Made by a program: the position numbers and the translations under genes
The notes under the pieces: model-generated
What the model saw: the letters and a program-made list of their open reading frames with translations, nothing else
Databases searched by the model: none
What the model was told of the DNA's origin: nothing
From: Linyphia triangularis
Lineage: Eukaryota; Arthropoda; Arachnida; Araneae; Linyphiidae
Assembly: GCA_963978545.1 (NCBI GenBank)
Contig: OZ021728.1
Span: forward strand, 496,001-560,000
Length of the DNA: 64,000 nt
Direction of reading: 5' to 3'
In this document: positions 13,501 to 22,613 of the stretch, piece after piece
Layout: each line of letters opens with the position of its first letter
Position numbering within the stretch: position 1 is the first letter of the stretch

Positions 13501-14656
13501 ATTGTTACTTTAAAAAACGTTACAAAAACAAACATTACATTACAAAAACATTACGTTACAAAAAATGTGTTTCTTAACTTAGTGTCTTTGTGTGTCATTT
13601 GTTAAATGAAATAGAAAGCACTCGAGACAGCAAATGTAAAAATGAAAGATACTAGAAGTTTTTTCTGTAAAAAACGTAAAACTGATGATTCGTTAATCAA
13701 TTCAGATACCATTACGGATCATCAAAACGAGGCGATCATCAATAAAAAAACTATAGTTAAAGAATTTCCTATACAATTCGATTTAAGTGCTAATCGTTTG
13801 GATATTAGATTGTATTTAGATTCAAAATATCATGTTAATGATGAACTTCGTCTGAAATTATTAAGAGAGGCTTCGACTCCTGATGAAGCGTGCAATTTTA
13901 AAAAGGACATAATCCATGACGCTAAAAGATCATTTCGTATTTTTTAGAATTCGTCAATTGTAATACTTACAGAAATTTTCCTCAATATTTATGATCTTTT
14001 CAAATGTAAATCTGTCACCGCATTGTTTTTCCCTCTTAATTTTGCCACTTTACGTTTATTTGCAATTTTCAAAACTGAGTTACTCTCTACTGGTGGAACT
14101 CATTCGCATACTTTGAAATTTCGTGATAAAAAAAGATAAAGTTTTTTTTTTTCATCATTACACAGAAACAGTGCGATAAAACGTGCCTCAACCGAATTCT
14201 GAAAATAGATCTCATGGTATCTGATGGGTCCAAAAGTTAAACACTTTCAGGGAATTGAGAGATCAATACAGAGCCCAAAGATAAAAGTGTAACTTCAAGT
14301 ATATTGAATTCAAAATATTTTCCTCCGCAATAATCCACCAAGCGCCATATTGTCGCCAACAAAGGTGCCAACAATAAAAAGAGTGAAAACTTAAATAGAA
14401 GCAATTACTAATGCACATCATTAACAACAAAACATATTTTAAAAATAACATTTGATTATTTCCTGTGAATTTAAAAGAATCTTCTTATCAAAATCCAGGT
14501 GGGGGAGGGTGCTCCCTAGGTTTGATTATTTTCTAATAACAGTATTTTTCTCTTCCAGGCTTAATAAACATTTGTAATGCCAACGTTGAAGATTTAGCAA
14601 AAGTGGTTGGTGCTAGCACAGCACAACAAGTGTACAATTTCTTTCACGCCTGTTAA
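1366..14656 (+). CDS. FAAP24: FAAP24 (C-terminal three exons, gene continues left of window)
   Basis: Join 1366-1518, 5777-5921, 14559-14656 gives about 131 residues ending in TAA, against roughly 215 residues for the vertebrate protein, so the N-terminal part lies before the window. FAAP24 pairs with FANCM through its C-terminal helix-hairpin-helix domain and helps load the Fanconi anaemia core complex on damaged or single-stranded DNA in the nucleus. The three exons match the family in order: the end of the degenerate XPF/ERCC4 nuclease fold, then HhH motif 1, then HhH motif 2. Phases are compatible (0 at the first junction, 1 at the second) and both introns are GT-AG. This is recognised from memory of the protein family, not by a search, but co-linearity over three separate exons makes chance very unlikely. 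Confidence 0.9.
2074..2305. mobile_element. piggyBac-type MITE with TTAA target duplication
   Basis: TTAA|CCCATTGACGGTCA at the left and TGACTGTCAGTGGG|TTAA at the right bound a 224-bp element. TTAA duplication with CCC-starting inverted ends is the piggyBac signature. Just inside the left end is a small palindrome (ACGTATATATACGT). No ORF. It lies in FAAP24 intron 1. Confidence 0.8.
3029..3085. mobile_element. Tiny hAT-like terminal remnant
   Basis: CAGGGTTGG at 3029 and CCAACCCTG at 3085 form inverted ends around a T/A-rich hairpin of 57 bp. The termini resemble hAT ends, but no 8-bp target duplication is visible, so this is probably an internally deleted relic. Confidence 0.4.
3633..4437 (-). 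pseudogene. Tc1/mariner (IS630)-type transposase relic with internal duplication
   Basis: Reading the minus strand: an N-terminal helix-turn-helix stretch (NGREAARQYAIKFP), one frameshift near 4385, then VVVYDEEILGYALAFPQSSV, a second HTH with SKTHVWRVLNRHG, HPYHMRLVQEFLPGDENRR, and the first catalytic region ILFFDECMFSR. Further frameshifts follow, then FADTLTGKKYANLLQGPLS, VLFQQDGAPPNKAAS (second catalytic Asp) and GYGGQVEWPPS. Where the third catalytic Asp region (the SPD that follows WPP) should come, a roughly 60-bp segment coding FADTLTGKKYANLLQGPLS is repeated (3633-3695 and 3860-3921). The gene is therefore dead. It resembles arthropod, notably spider, transposases with an N-terminal DUF4817-type HTH. 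It lies antisense in FAAP24 intron 1. Confidence 0.8.
4982..5759. mobile_element. CAGGGTTCCCAC-family element, internally duplicated
   Basis: Starts CAGGGTTCCCACGGTCATTG at 4982 and ends GTTGGAACCCTG at 5759. The flanks TTACT and TTACC suggest a 5-bp target duplication. The interior is built of repeated CTTGAAAGTGCTT / CCTTAAAAGTCCTT steps. A first copy closes with GTGGGAACCCTG at 5443 and a second, start-less copy follows directly; 35 bp at the very start are also doubled. Relatives occur at 29048, 51538 and 59905. Confidence 0.75.
5777..5921 (+). CDS. FAAP24: FAAP24 exon encoding first helix-hairpin-helix
   Basis: 145 nt, entering in phase 0 after a TTTCAG acceptor at 5776 and leaving in phase 1 before a strong GTAAGT donor at 5922. 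It encodes VRMGSEEKGNPF, a linker, and then LLKTLLTVPSLGETKAQALL, the hairpin of HhH motif 1. The exon is flanked within 17 bp on the left and 47 bp on the right by transposable elements, so most of the 3' splice-site region lies in transposon sequence. Confidence 0.92.
5969..6742. mobile_element. Non-autonomous hAT element, 8-bp TSD
   Basis: Perfect 8-bp target duplications TCACTTCG (5961-5968 and 6743-6750) flank inverted ends CAGGGCCTGATTTA and TAAATCAGGCCCTG. The 774-bp interior is AT-rich and non-coding. An 8-bp duplication with CAGGG-type ends is diagnostic of hAT. It begins 47 bp downstream of the FAAP24 exon 5777-5921. A related element is at 54079 and a fragment at 41393. Confidence 0.92.
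6859..8257 (+). mobile_element. Non-autonomous Helitron with 7-unit internal array
   Basis: Left end TCTATAATAATAAAACAAGC followed by a TCTG-rich stretch; right end GGTATTTAGCTAG, inserted between A (6858) and T (8258) with no target duplication, all as expected for Helitrons. A subterminal hairpin (ACATGTTAA / TTAACATGT, 8206-8234) precedes the CTAG end, and the terminal motif ATGTTAAAA..CGGGTATT is present twice. The interior holds about seven imperfect 120-150 bp units (6940-7850), each with GCTACAG, TCTGAAATTTTCAACATAAG and a TTAATTAA palindrome block, then GCGAAGCGAGC-type repeats (7950-8150). No Rep/helicase is present. It lies in FAAP24 intron 2. Confidence 0.88.
9018..9194 (+). mobile_element. 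tRNA-derived SINE, full length with 14-bp TSD
   Basis: The head is tRNA-like: GCCGACCAAACGGTATAGTG, an A-box region TAGTGGTTAGCGTG, and a perfect pol III B box GGTTCGAGTCC. The unique tail includes GACGGCGCCAGATAATCTG and ends CAACCAA. Direct repeats CCGATTTTGATGTA (9004-9017 and 9195-9208) mark target-primed insertion. This is the best intact reference copy in the window. Others are at 11638, 17143, 30742/39477, 38445 and 46229. Confidence 0.93.
9735..10115. repeat. Dispersed repeat, possibly tRNA-derived
   Basis: Contains GGATTTGATTCC, which resembles a degenerate pol III B box, followed by a segment (about 9890-9960) with CTTTGTCGATGGCAACG and AAGTTTTGGGGG. Recognisable relatives of that segment occur at 42365-42430 and 42700-42800 in the opposite orientation. 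Both strands have short ORFs of 68 codons that look accidental. The ends are not defined. Confidence 0.4.
10420..10732. repeat. Near-perfect 139-bp inverted repeat (hairpin)
   Basis: The left arm 10420-10558 and right arm 10594-10732 are complementary at essentially every position; by eye I find a single mismatch, GTGAAC against TTGAAC. The loop is only 35 nt. The apex carries GCGTGGGGT / ACCCCACGC. The outer part of the right arm is repeated once more in direct orientation at about 10730-10800. No ORF. It lies in FAAP24 intron 2 and would be transcribed in the pre-mRNA as a long double-stranded hairpin. Either a foldback transposon or a recent inverted duplication. Confidence 0.9.
11025..11260 (+). 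mobile_element. Probable second SINE family (tRNA-like head, RTE-type tail)
   Basis: A B-box-like GGATTCGATTCC at about 11042 is followed by GGTTGGTTGGTAGG and then by a tail (11150-11245) with CCAAATTTCGAGTTAATCCG and CATACATACATACG. Such tails are typical of SINEs mobilised by RTE-type LINEs. An A box was not resolved and target duplications were not found, so this is tentative. Confidence 0.45.
11638..11818 (-). mobile_element. tRNA-derived SINE (reverse) with 14-bp TSD
   Basis: Reverse copy of the SINE at 9018. The tRNA-like head (complement of GGTCAGC at 11812-11818) is at the right and the GCGCCATCAG tail at the left. Direct repeats ACTTTTCAAATGGG occur at 11624-11637 and 11819-11832. 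The B box is slightly altered (GGTTCCGAGTCC when read on the minus strand). It lies in FAAP24 intron 2. Confidence 0.9.
12200..13640. other. Intronic AT-rich stretch, no gene seen
   Basis: FAAP24 intron 2. AT-rich sequence with poly-T and poly-A tracts (12380, 12985, 13396) and scattered short ORFs without recognisable features. GGGCGCCCCCAGGATT at 12301 may be the edge of another dispersed element. Confidence 0.5.
13642..13947 (+). CDS. Unidentified 101-codon ORF in FAAP24 intron 2
   Basis: Opens with MKDTRSFFCKKRKTDDSLIN and ends SFRIF-stop. It has a basic, polar N-terminus and a charged middle (DELRLKLLREASTPDEACNF), with less amino-acid bias than the AT-driven ORFs around it. The layout resembles the N-terminus of hAT/ZMYM-like transposase proteins (short lead with FFCKKRK, then a hydrophilic linker), but no zinc-finger or catalytic motif is present. 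It could equally be a stand-alone fragment. Function is not inferred. Confidence 0.3.
   Translation: MKDTRSFFCKKRKTDDSLINSDTITDHQNEAIINKKTIVKEFPIQFDLSANRLDIRLYLDSKYHVNDELRLKLLREASTPDEACNFKKDIIHDAKRSFRIF
14559..14656 (+). CDS. FAAP24: FAAP24 terminal exon, second helix-hairpin-helix and stop
   Basis: The acceptor is a long pyrimidine tract ending TTCCAG at 14558. Two bases complete a split serine codon, then 31 codons follow to TAA at 14654-14656. The peptide includes ANVEDLAKVVGASTAQQVYN and NFFHAC, matching the second HhH and C-terminus of FAAP24. No clean AATAAA was seen just downstream. A TATAAA-like hexamer near 14746 is a weak candidate, so the transcript end is not fixed. Confidence 0.88.
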
Positions 14657-14659
14657 CAT

Positions 14660-15590
14660 TTGTATTGTAAATGTAATGTTTTCAAACAGATTTTTTTTTC
14701 TATTCTTTTTTTATCTTTCAAAAACACTGCACATATTTTATGTATTTATAAACGATGTTTCTATATTAGATGTTTGTATTCATGAGAGTAATCATTTTAT
14801 TTGCTAAAAATTATCATGTATTGATTTACCAAATTGAATTCAATTCACCTAAAAATTGGTCTTCTTTTTCTTGTGCAACCCGTGTTTTATTTCCAGAACA
14901 TTAATTTATCACTGTGATATAATACTTAACATTAAGGAGAATCTTCAAACAGAGTTAGATACCACTTAGATGAGGTTTGAAGCTTTATTTGAGGAACGTT
15001 AAATAATCAATTTGATTACGTTCCTTCACTTTTTTGTAAAAATCCGTGTCACTGTTAATTTTGCTATTGGTTCAATCAATTTAATGAAAAATTAATTGTA
15101 TTTTAAATCATTAGGACTGCATAAAATGTTTATCTGAAGCGGCTGTAAAGTTTCACTAGTAATAACGCTTTTTTAAAAACTCGATGAAAAATTCCCACCT
15201 CCAATTAGAAATGTTGGATATTCAATGACAATTACTCACTCAATGATATTTTTCTTTTTTTACTTTCAATTACGTATACATAGGGTACTGAAAAAGTGTA
15301 ATATAAGGTTTAATTTAATTAAGAATTTAAACTTAATAGGGAGCACTTGCGCCATATTTGAAGTGAAGAAAAGTGGTAAATTCACAAGAAAAAGGTACTT
15401 TTATATTAAACGTTTGACAAAAAATTAATGAGAACTATAAATTATTATTTCAGTCGGAAATTTCAAAAATATCCGCAATTTTGTTCAATTTCTAGCCACG
15501 CCCCTCTGGCATTGAACATGTCAAAAAAAAAAAAAAACACAATTCACTTTTAAGCTATTGTTTTGAAATTTTTGAAAATAATTTGTAAAA
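14660..15590. other. Downstream of FAAP24, no gene seen
   Basis: Expected to hold the FAAP24 3' untranslated region at its start. The rest is AT-rich with no recognisable repeat ends or coding signal. Confidence 0.5.
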
Positions 15591-15821
15591 AATGGCATTG
15601 ACATAGCATAAAATAGCTGCCTAATGTGTCAGTTAGAACACACACAAAATTTGGTCCGTTTTGCTTAATATTTAGCCGCGCCAATCTTGCTATAAGCAAA
15701 AAAGTGTCTAAATGTCACAAAATCGTAAGATTGGACGTTAGGGTGGACCACATTTTTTTTAATTGGTCTTGACATAGCATGGAAAGTTGCCTAATGGGTC
15801 GGTTGAAACACACACAAAATG
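15591..15821 (+). repeat. Two-copy direct repeat, about 172-bp period
   Basis: The stretch with TTGACATAGCAT..GCCTAATG..ACACACACAAAAT occurs at about 15595-15652 and again at about 15767-15822 with around 80 percent visible identity. It looks like an old tandem duplication inside a decayed repeat. A third, weaker relative may follow near 15916. Confidence 0.5.
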
Positions 15822-16129
15822 TTGTTGAACTGCGTCTCTCAGGCATTAAAAATAACATACAAAAAATGCACTTTTAAGCCAATTTTTGAGCGATTACTTT
15901 TTAAAAACCATCATTTGCGTAGCACGGAAGGGAATACACAAAAAGTTTAATCCATTTTAATCTAGGGGAGCCTCTTTGAGTAAAAGTTTAAAAATAAGGA
16001 TGAAAAGCAGATGAAATTGGTTAACTCCTGGCATTTCAAAAATCACAAAAATAAATAATATTCATATTAAAAATCAGAAGTATATTTACTAGTATAATCT
16101 TATTTATATTTAGAAATCGAGAAATTAAA

Positions 16130-16490
16130 ATATTATAAAGTAAAAAAGAGTAGGCATAAAGTGCTTATAAAGTGTAGTTTTCAGAATAGTACTGTTCCTT
16201 ATTATCAAATATTGGAAGTTCACTTCTTCTTGTTGGAATCTTAGCCCGTATATAACCGTCTTTTGAAGCATCACCACAAAGTTGACTTTCTTCAAAACTT
16301 CAGATATGTGTTTAACACATCTCTCGACTGCTTGCGTGTGACATGGAAACTTCTCAAATGGTTTATAGGAACTTGTTCTTGCCACATATCTTCCAATTCT
16401 TTATCTTCTCTATACATTGTAGGCTGTGATTCTGTTATGGTGTACTTTGACCAGTCGATGAGATCAATGTAATCAACGGCATTAAAGTTT
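16130..16490 (-). pseudogene. Fragment of an arthropod repeat-encoded protein (CHTQAVER domain)
   Basis: The minus strand encodes DLIDWSKYTITESQPTMYRE and DKELEDM, a frameshift, FEKFPCHTQAVERCVKHISE, and after another shift DASKDGYIRAKIPTRRSELP. I recall this order, in particular the CHTQAVERCVK core followed by DGxIRxRI, from uncharacterised multicopy proteins in spider, aphid and other invertebrate genomes. No enzymatic role is known to me. Two frame breaks make it a relic. The same first segment reappears on the opposite strand at 16862. Confidence 0.5.
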
Positions 16491-16779
16491 AGATTATGAA
16501 AAAGCGTACCTATGTATCGGTATACATCGGTAACGAAAATCCAACCGATGAGCTTCGTATATAATCGTTAACTTTGTGATTCTGGTTTATGCACCAATGT
16601 GATTCGAAAAAAAATCCACATTTCACGGTGGGGCTAGATATGCCTGAAAGATGATTTCTCATTCCAGGAAGTTGCTAACCATGTCAAGAAAATTACAGAC
16701 AAGAATAATTTCAAACACTGCATATCTTGCCCATCCGTAAAATATGCTAGTGGCAATGCTAACGGATTCTCAATAACAT

Positions 16780-17035
16780 ATCCGGGAATTAGCAGTGAGG
16801 TGAATCCTGAACATCAGGAATAAGAAATCTGAAGGCATACGCTTTTTCAAATCTCCTGAACTAAAATTTAATGCCGTTGATTTCATTGATCTCATCGACC
16901 GATCGAAATACACGATAACACAACCACCGCTTACAATGTGTACAAAAGATAAAGAATTGGAATTTAGGGGCGCCATTGGAAACCGCTTTACAAAATTCCA
17001 TTCCATTGTCATGTTTCAGCTGGTTTTGTAGAGGA
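16780..17035 (+). pseudogene. Second, inverted copy of the same repeat-encoded protein
   Basis: An open frame of about 75 codons reads NIRNKKSEGIRFFKSPELKF, NAVDFIDLIDRSKYTITQPP and LTMCTKDKELEF before it ends at TAG near 17030. The middle block parallels DLIDWSKYTITE..KDKELE of the minus-strand copy at 16400-16490, so the two copies face each other head to head. Function unknown. Confidence 0.45.
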
Positions 17036-17142
17036 AGGGAGGCGCGTTTTACAGCATTTTTGATGAAAAACGCTATCATTAGAATTGATTTTTTGCCAAA
17101 TTTTCTACATGTGCCAAACTTTTGATTGCCAAAATGTATAAT

Positions 17143-17310
17143 GCCGACCAAACGGTATAGTGGTTAGCGTGCTAGCTTCTAGACCGCGAGGTTGCGGGTT
17201 CGGCATGGGTGTTTGTAAATGTATGTTGGCTTGTCTAATGACGAATGTTTCGGCGCATTATAGCCCTCGTGTTGCTGACGGCGCCAGATAATCTGAATAC
17301 AACCAACCAA
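17143..17310 (+). mobile_element. tRNA-derived SINE inside left TIR, 14-bp TSD
   Basis: CCAAAATGTATAAT flanks both sides (17129-17142 and 17311-17324). About 10 bp are deleted across the B box (GGGTTCGGCATGGG), so this copy has lost part of its internal promoter. It interrupts the left arm of the long-TIR element and is therefore younger than it. Confidence 0.92.
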
Positions 17311-18419
17311 CCAAAATGTATAATAGACTACTAGTACTAATTGTTATCAGTGATAATTTCTTGGCACATCACTAAAGTTTTGGTGCAGATAGCGGACAAA
17401 AATATGTCCGATTCACTATTTTTTACTACTTTAAGAGCCAAAATTTAGCTGACTTCAGATATAGGCCAAACATTTGGCATTGTTGTGTGACAGTACACCA
17501 CTAATATAATACTTTAGCACAAAAAAAACTTTGGCACCTATCTGAAGTTTCCAGTCAAGTCAGTCCGAAATCTGGATTTTTTGACTTTTAGGCCTAATCT
17601 AAGGCCAAAAATCTCAAAACTTCAGAATCTCTAGAATAAGGTGATAGTGCTAACAGAGAGTGACTATAGTGTACTAAACACTGCCATCGTCTGTTTTTTG
17701 GCACCTCTGCTCATTTTTACGAAATAATGATGTAAATATGGTCAAAATGTTTAAAACAAGAAAATTGATCGATGCCATTTTCCATTGATGAAATGAGCTG
17801 CAAACTTGTGCCAAGAGTTTTCTTTCGTTTTTTATTTCATAAAACCATTCAAAGGTCAGAATAGGCTTTATAATTTTGACACCTGCTTGAAGGTTTTTTT
17901 TTTTTTTTTTTTTAAAAAAAAGATTTTTATTGATATTACTAAAATGTTATCAGGACTCATCCTGGTCCGCTATATTTATCCTTTGCATGTTAAAGTTTTC
18001 TAATGGAATCTTTTAGTATGATATAAGATTCATAATTTTGAGTGGCAGCAGTATAATTATTGATAGAAATGGCAATGCTGGTTGTTGTAGCACAGAAAGT
18101 AATTTCAAAGCGACCATAAGCCAAGAAATGGGGCTGAAGATCATACGCAGTTAATTCAACGAACCACAGCGTTTCAAAGATGACCATGGTACTTCCTAAT
18201 CACAAGAGATATAAAGCTCTACTATAGCTCTCTACTATGGTTCTACTATAGATATATAAAGCTCTTCTCTCTAATGGCATCATTAGAAATCTGAAATGTT
18301 CTATTGTTCATATTTAACATTACGGCTCTATAGATTAGATAAAATCACTTTGAAAAACATATCGTCATACCATTCTTTTAACCAAGAGAATTTAGAAGGA
18401 ATGACTTTTTAGAACCATC

Positions 18420-18955
18420 ATGATTCATGATATTGGACCTGGGAAGAAAACTGACACAAAGATAGAAGATGTCAAGCACACATTTAAATCATACAACCGT
18501 TTTCTGAAGATTTTTCCAAAGGGAAGCCGCCCCAAAAGAAGCAACCTAGGAAACAAAGATTAGTAGTGTTTAGCCCTGAGTGGAATGTACAACAACGTTT
18601 AACTCAATCAAGGACTTAGATCTTGTATTTGATGAACAACACACAACTGTACTAGCAGTAACAAAGTCCAAAGGACAAAACGTATTATGTAAAAAAAAAA
18701 AAATGAAGACCAAAGCAACTAATATAACATACTCATTAACCTCTAACAAACAAGAGAGATATGAAACTCCACTGGTTAAGTCTGATAAAATACCCACTAT
18801 TTATGTCGGGCACTGGAGGAAGAAAAGCAGTAGTTGACATTGACGCAAAATTCCTACAAATAAGACCGCCTTCATGTAAGGAAAAGAAACATGTTGAAAA
18901 GTTTAGTACATTCAATGAAGGTACTTTTAGATTTAAATGGAACAAAAATGTTTAG
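18420..18955 (+). pseudogene. Decayed coding region inside the long-TIR element
   Basis: Open segments in shifting frames: GPGKKTDTKIEDVKHTF near 18440, LDLVFDEQHTTVLAVTKSKG from 18620, and after a frame change GTGGRKAVVDIDAKFLQIRP (18808 on). Stops and frameshifts interrupt it. The composition looks protein-like rather than AT-driven, but I do not recognise the product. By position it should be the former ORF of the element that carries the arms at 16978 and 20080. Confidence 0.35.
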
Positions 18956-19115
18956 TGTTTCTCACTACTTTACAAAATAGCACGTGATGTCCCAATTTTC
19001 TGTGTTAGTAACTAAAAAAAAAAACCAAACTCTTCATACATATTTGAAGTTAAAAAAAAACGAATTCCAAAAGAAATATGAAGCAAAAGAGGAAGATGAA
19101 GGTCTTGAAATTTAA

Positions 19116-19520
19116 ATGAAAGAAATATCTGATAATGACGAAGAGAACTGGAATTTAGAAACTGCTGTAGAAGGAAATAATTTTCGAAATACTACGAATT
19201 CTCCGACAGCTATTCAGCAAAACATTATGATGAATTCAACATGCGAATACAATTCTCCCATTAAAATATCATCTTATTATGGTGTACATTATACAAGAAC
19301 CTGCTACATTGAAAAAATACAAGCAATATGAGTTGATACAAAACACTTGCATCAATATGAAGTCAAATTTCTTCACAAGATAGAAGCTAATCAATATGAT
19401 TGGTTAAAACAACCTGACATAGAGAATGTTTCAGAAGTCATATTCTATGGTCCGTTGACAGTAACCGGAGTGGCTCCATTTTTTTTAACATTTTTTTATT
19501 TTTGTAAAAAAGAGGAAAAA
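19116..19520 (+). pseudogene. C-terminal part of a transposon-type protein, one in-frame stop
   Basis: Starts MKEISDNDEENWNLETAVEG, then YYGVHYTRTCYIEKIQAI, a TGA at 19329, and continues in the same frame with QYEVKFLHKIEANQYDWLKQ and VIFYGPLTVTGVAPF. The pattern YYxVxY..YEVKFLHK..YxW..PDIExV..IFYGP is one I associate with C-termini of proteins from DNA transposons and other multicopy arthropod ORFs. This is recollection, not a search. It shares the interior of the long-TIR element with the ORF at 18420. Confidence 0.45.
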
Positions 19521-20729
19521 ATGTAAGTGTATCATACAAAAAGTTTAAAAATGAACTAAAAGAGAAAAGCAAAATGCCAAAGTTTGGATTGTAATTTGTT
19601 TGTAAGCAATAATATGCCTATGATAGCTAATTGTTGTGAAAGTAAATAAAAGCAGTGCAACATTGCACCGTATATGGCCAAGTTTTATATAAGTAAGCAC
19701 AAAGTATATACATATGTTGTTTACTCAGAGAGAGATCCATTAAAGCCAGCTTAAAAGTAAGAGCAAAACGTTTAAAGAATTTATGGTTTTTGATTATTTT
19801 AAGTACCTCAAGTCTGCATTTAAAGTTTATATGTGTGTTTTATCTATAATAGGTACGAAATTTGAATAAATATATATCATAGATATACTGTAAAGTTACT
19901 TATTATTTATTCAATTTCATTAAAAAAATACGTGAAAAACAATAATTGAGGAAACATGATTACTGTATCCATATTTTTCCATTCAAATATTAAGAACATT
20001 AAATATTTTTTTTAAAAAAAATAGCCTAACTGTAAGCAGGTGCCAAAGCAATAAAATCTATTCTTAACTTTAATTGGTTTTGTGAGTCAAAAAAAGGAAA
20101 GTAAGCCCTATTCACAAGTCTGCAGCCTACTTCATCAGTGGAAAATGGCATTGATCAATTTTGCCGTTTTTGAACATTTTGACTATTTTTAAATCATTTA
20201 ATAAAAATGAGAAGAGGTGCCAAAAAACAGACGGTGGCAGCGTTTAGTACACTAAAGTCCCTCTCGGTTAGCTCCATCACCTTATTTTAGCGATTTTGAA
20301 GTTTTGAGATTTTTGGCCTTAAATCAGCCCTAAAAGTCTAAAAATTCAGATTTCGTACTGACTTGACTGGAAACTTCAGATAGGCGCCAAAGTTTTTTTT
20401 TACTCTAAAGTATTATGTTTGTGGTGTACTATCACACAACAATGCCAAATGTTTGGTACGTATGTAAAGGCAGCTAAATTTTGGCTCTTAAAGTAGTAAA
20501 AAATAGTGAATCGGACTTTTTGTCCGCTAACTGCACCAAAACTTTAGTGATGTGCCAAGAAATTAGCACTGATAACAACTAGTACTAGTAGTACATTTTT
20601 GCAATCAAAAGTGTTGGCCCATGCAGAAAATCAATTCTAATGATAGCGTTAAAAATATGCTATAAAACGCGCCTCTACAACTGAAACATGGGAATATTTT
20701 AAAAAGCGGTTTTTGTAATCAGGATAACA

Positions 20730-22610
20730 TACGGAACACTTCCTGAACATTTCGGGGAAATCAAAAATTAGCATATAATCAAAAGCGTACCTCAGAAATT
20801 CACTCTTAAAATGTTGTTAAAAATATAAAATAATGATAACTTGCTTTTCCTTAAATGTTGTGGTTGAATGGTTAAGAGGGGAAGGGGGTCCAGGTACTAT
20901 CGCCCTCAGTGGTGTAGTGTAAAATAAAAGGGTGTGGGAACGCGCATCGTCGTTTACTTTTTTTTCTGTGGGGATGCGGTGGGGGAGGAGTAAAATTGAC
21001 AACTAAGAATAAATAACTTTATTAATACTATTTTAGTAATCTCAAAACAGATTATGAGCCGCTTAAAAATTTAAAAGAAAAAAAATTGTGTTTAGACAGT
21101 TTTTATTTAAATAATTTTTTAAACTATTAAGTTATATGGATTTTTAAACAATTTGCTTTACACAACCCACTTTAACAGATTATTTGACACTTTATAAATG
21201 GATTATAAGACATTTTCAAACGTATTACTGACACACATTTTTAAACATACTTTTTTACAATAATTTTTAAACAGATTATTTACATGATTTTTTTAAAACA
21301 ATTTTCATTCAGAAAAATTTCCATAAGAGATCGAGTTTAGATTCAGACACATTTGACTTAGAACTCATCCTAATAGGGTAACCAATTGATCTGTGTTTTC
21401 AGAGCCTAGGTTGTTTATCTTATTGGATGAATCTTGGATGTAAACATACGTCAGTTCGTTCCTAATGAAGTAGCCTTAAAACATTGAAAGACTGGAAGGG
21501 GAGTCTATTGTATCAATCGGATTGTTGATGGAATGGCCATGTGCGGGTTGTCGCGCCTCTTTCAAGTGTTTTGCAAATACTTGAACTTGCCTGCTCAGCT
21601 TTGAAGTTGTGGATCGAAAACGAAGGCATAGTTCTCACTAAAGAACTTTTTCATTTTCTTACTTGACGTTCCGTTAAATGTCAAGTAAAGAAAAAAAAAA
21701 TGCAAAAATTAATAAATAAATAAATTTTAAAAAAATAAAAAATGATGCAAATTAAAAAAATAAAAAAAGTTAGGTGATGGAACGCCGTTCCTCCTTCTAA
21801 AAAGTTAAAGGATCGCCGTTCCCACGCGTTCCCTCTCCACTACACCCCTGATCGTCCTTGCGGCTGCTCCTAATCTGGTGAAGAAGCGTAGCTCTTCCTG
21901 TTGATTTCTCGGAGGACCACCAGATCCTTAAAATAATCTCCATAATTAAAAAAAAAAAAACCTCAAACGCATGGACATATATTACTTGAAAGTGGGCATA
22001 CAAAAGACCGGTAAAGCTTCAAACCGTGAATTTTCAATCGTGAATGAATATTGGATTTCTAACTGAAATATTAATAAATAGATATGTCTAAATTTTACGC
22101 ACAAATCAATAATTTGAAGCTGATATTTTACTTTTTCCTAGGAATACTTCACTTCATTTCTAATTTTCAAAAGCAAAGTGCATCACCCTTTCTGCCCATG
22201 CTGAAACGTCGTTTTTGTTGTAATAATTCCTTTTAATGAAACATTTACTTTACTAAGATTTAGATTATTTAACTAATCTTGTAACTTTGTTCGTATATAT
22301 ATATATTTGAGTAACATTTACAAAATTACATGAAATTCATGTATTTTGATTTGCATGTTTTTTTGCCCCGTGCAATTGTTAATTCGGTCCACCCTTACTT
22401 TTTCTATCTAAGAGCCACCACTGAATTTTGCATTCTAGTTATTTATTTCCGAAAAATTCAAGAAAGAGTTTAGTTTATTTATTTTTATTTCCCCCGCTCA
22501 TCACCAGACGTCGCTACAAACGTCAACGCATATCCTCATTCTTCTGTAAAAAGGAAAATTTGTCGTTTTCCAGACACAAGGTAATCATGTCAAGAGGGAA
22601 TTTTGTCTCT
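20730..22610. other. AT-rich stretch, no gene seen
   Basis: No splice-linked coding signal or repeat termini that I can define. A purine/pyrimidine imbalance near 20880-20990 and A-rich tracts at 21690-21770 are simple-sequence effects. Confidence 0.4.
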
Positions 22611-22613
22611 GAA

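Larger units (their letters stand above)
16978..20725. mobile_element. Long-TIR DNA element, about 3.7 kb, with decayed ORFs
   Basis: The left arm (about 16978-17830) and right arm (about 20080-20725) are inverted copies of each other. Shared landmarks include AAACCGCTTT, GAGGCGCGTTTTA, TATCATTAGAATTGATTTT, ATGTCCGATTCACTATTTTT, TTGACTGGAAACTTC (right arm), and a block coding for CAGACGATGGCAG-type sequence. The left arm is longer only because a SINE (17143-17310) is inserted in it. Between the arms lie the ORF relics at 18420-19520. The outermost ends and a target duplication could not be fixed. Confidence 0.7.
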
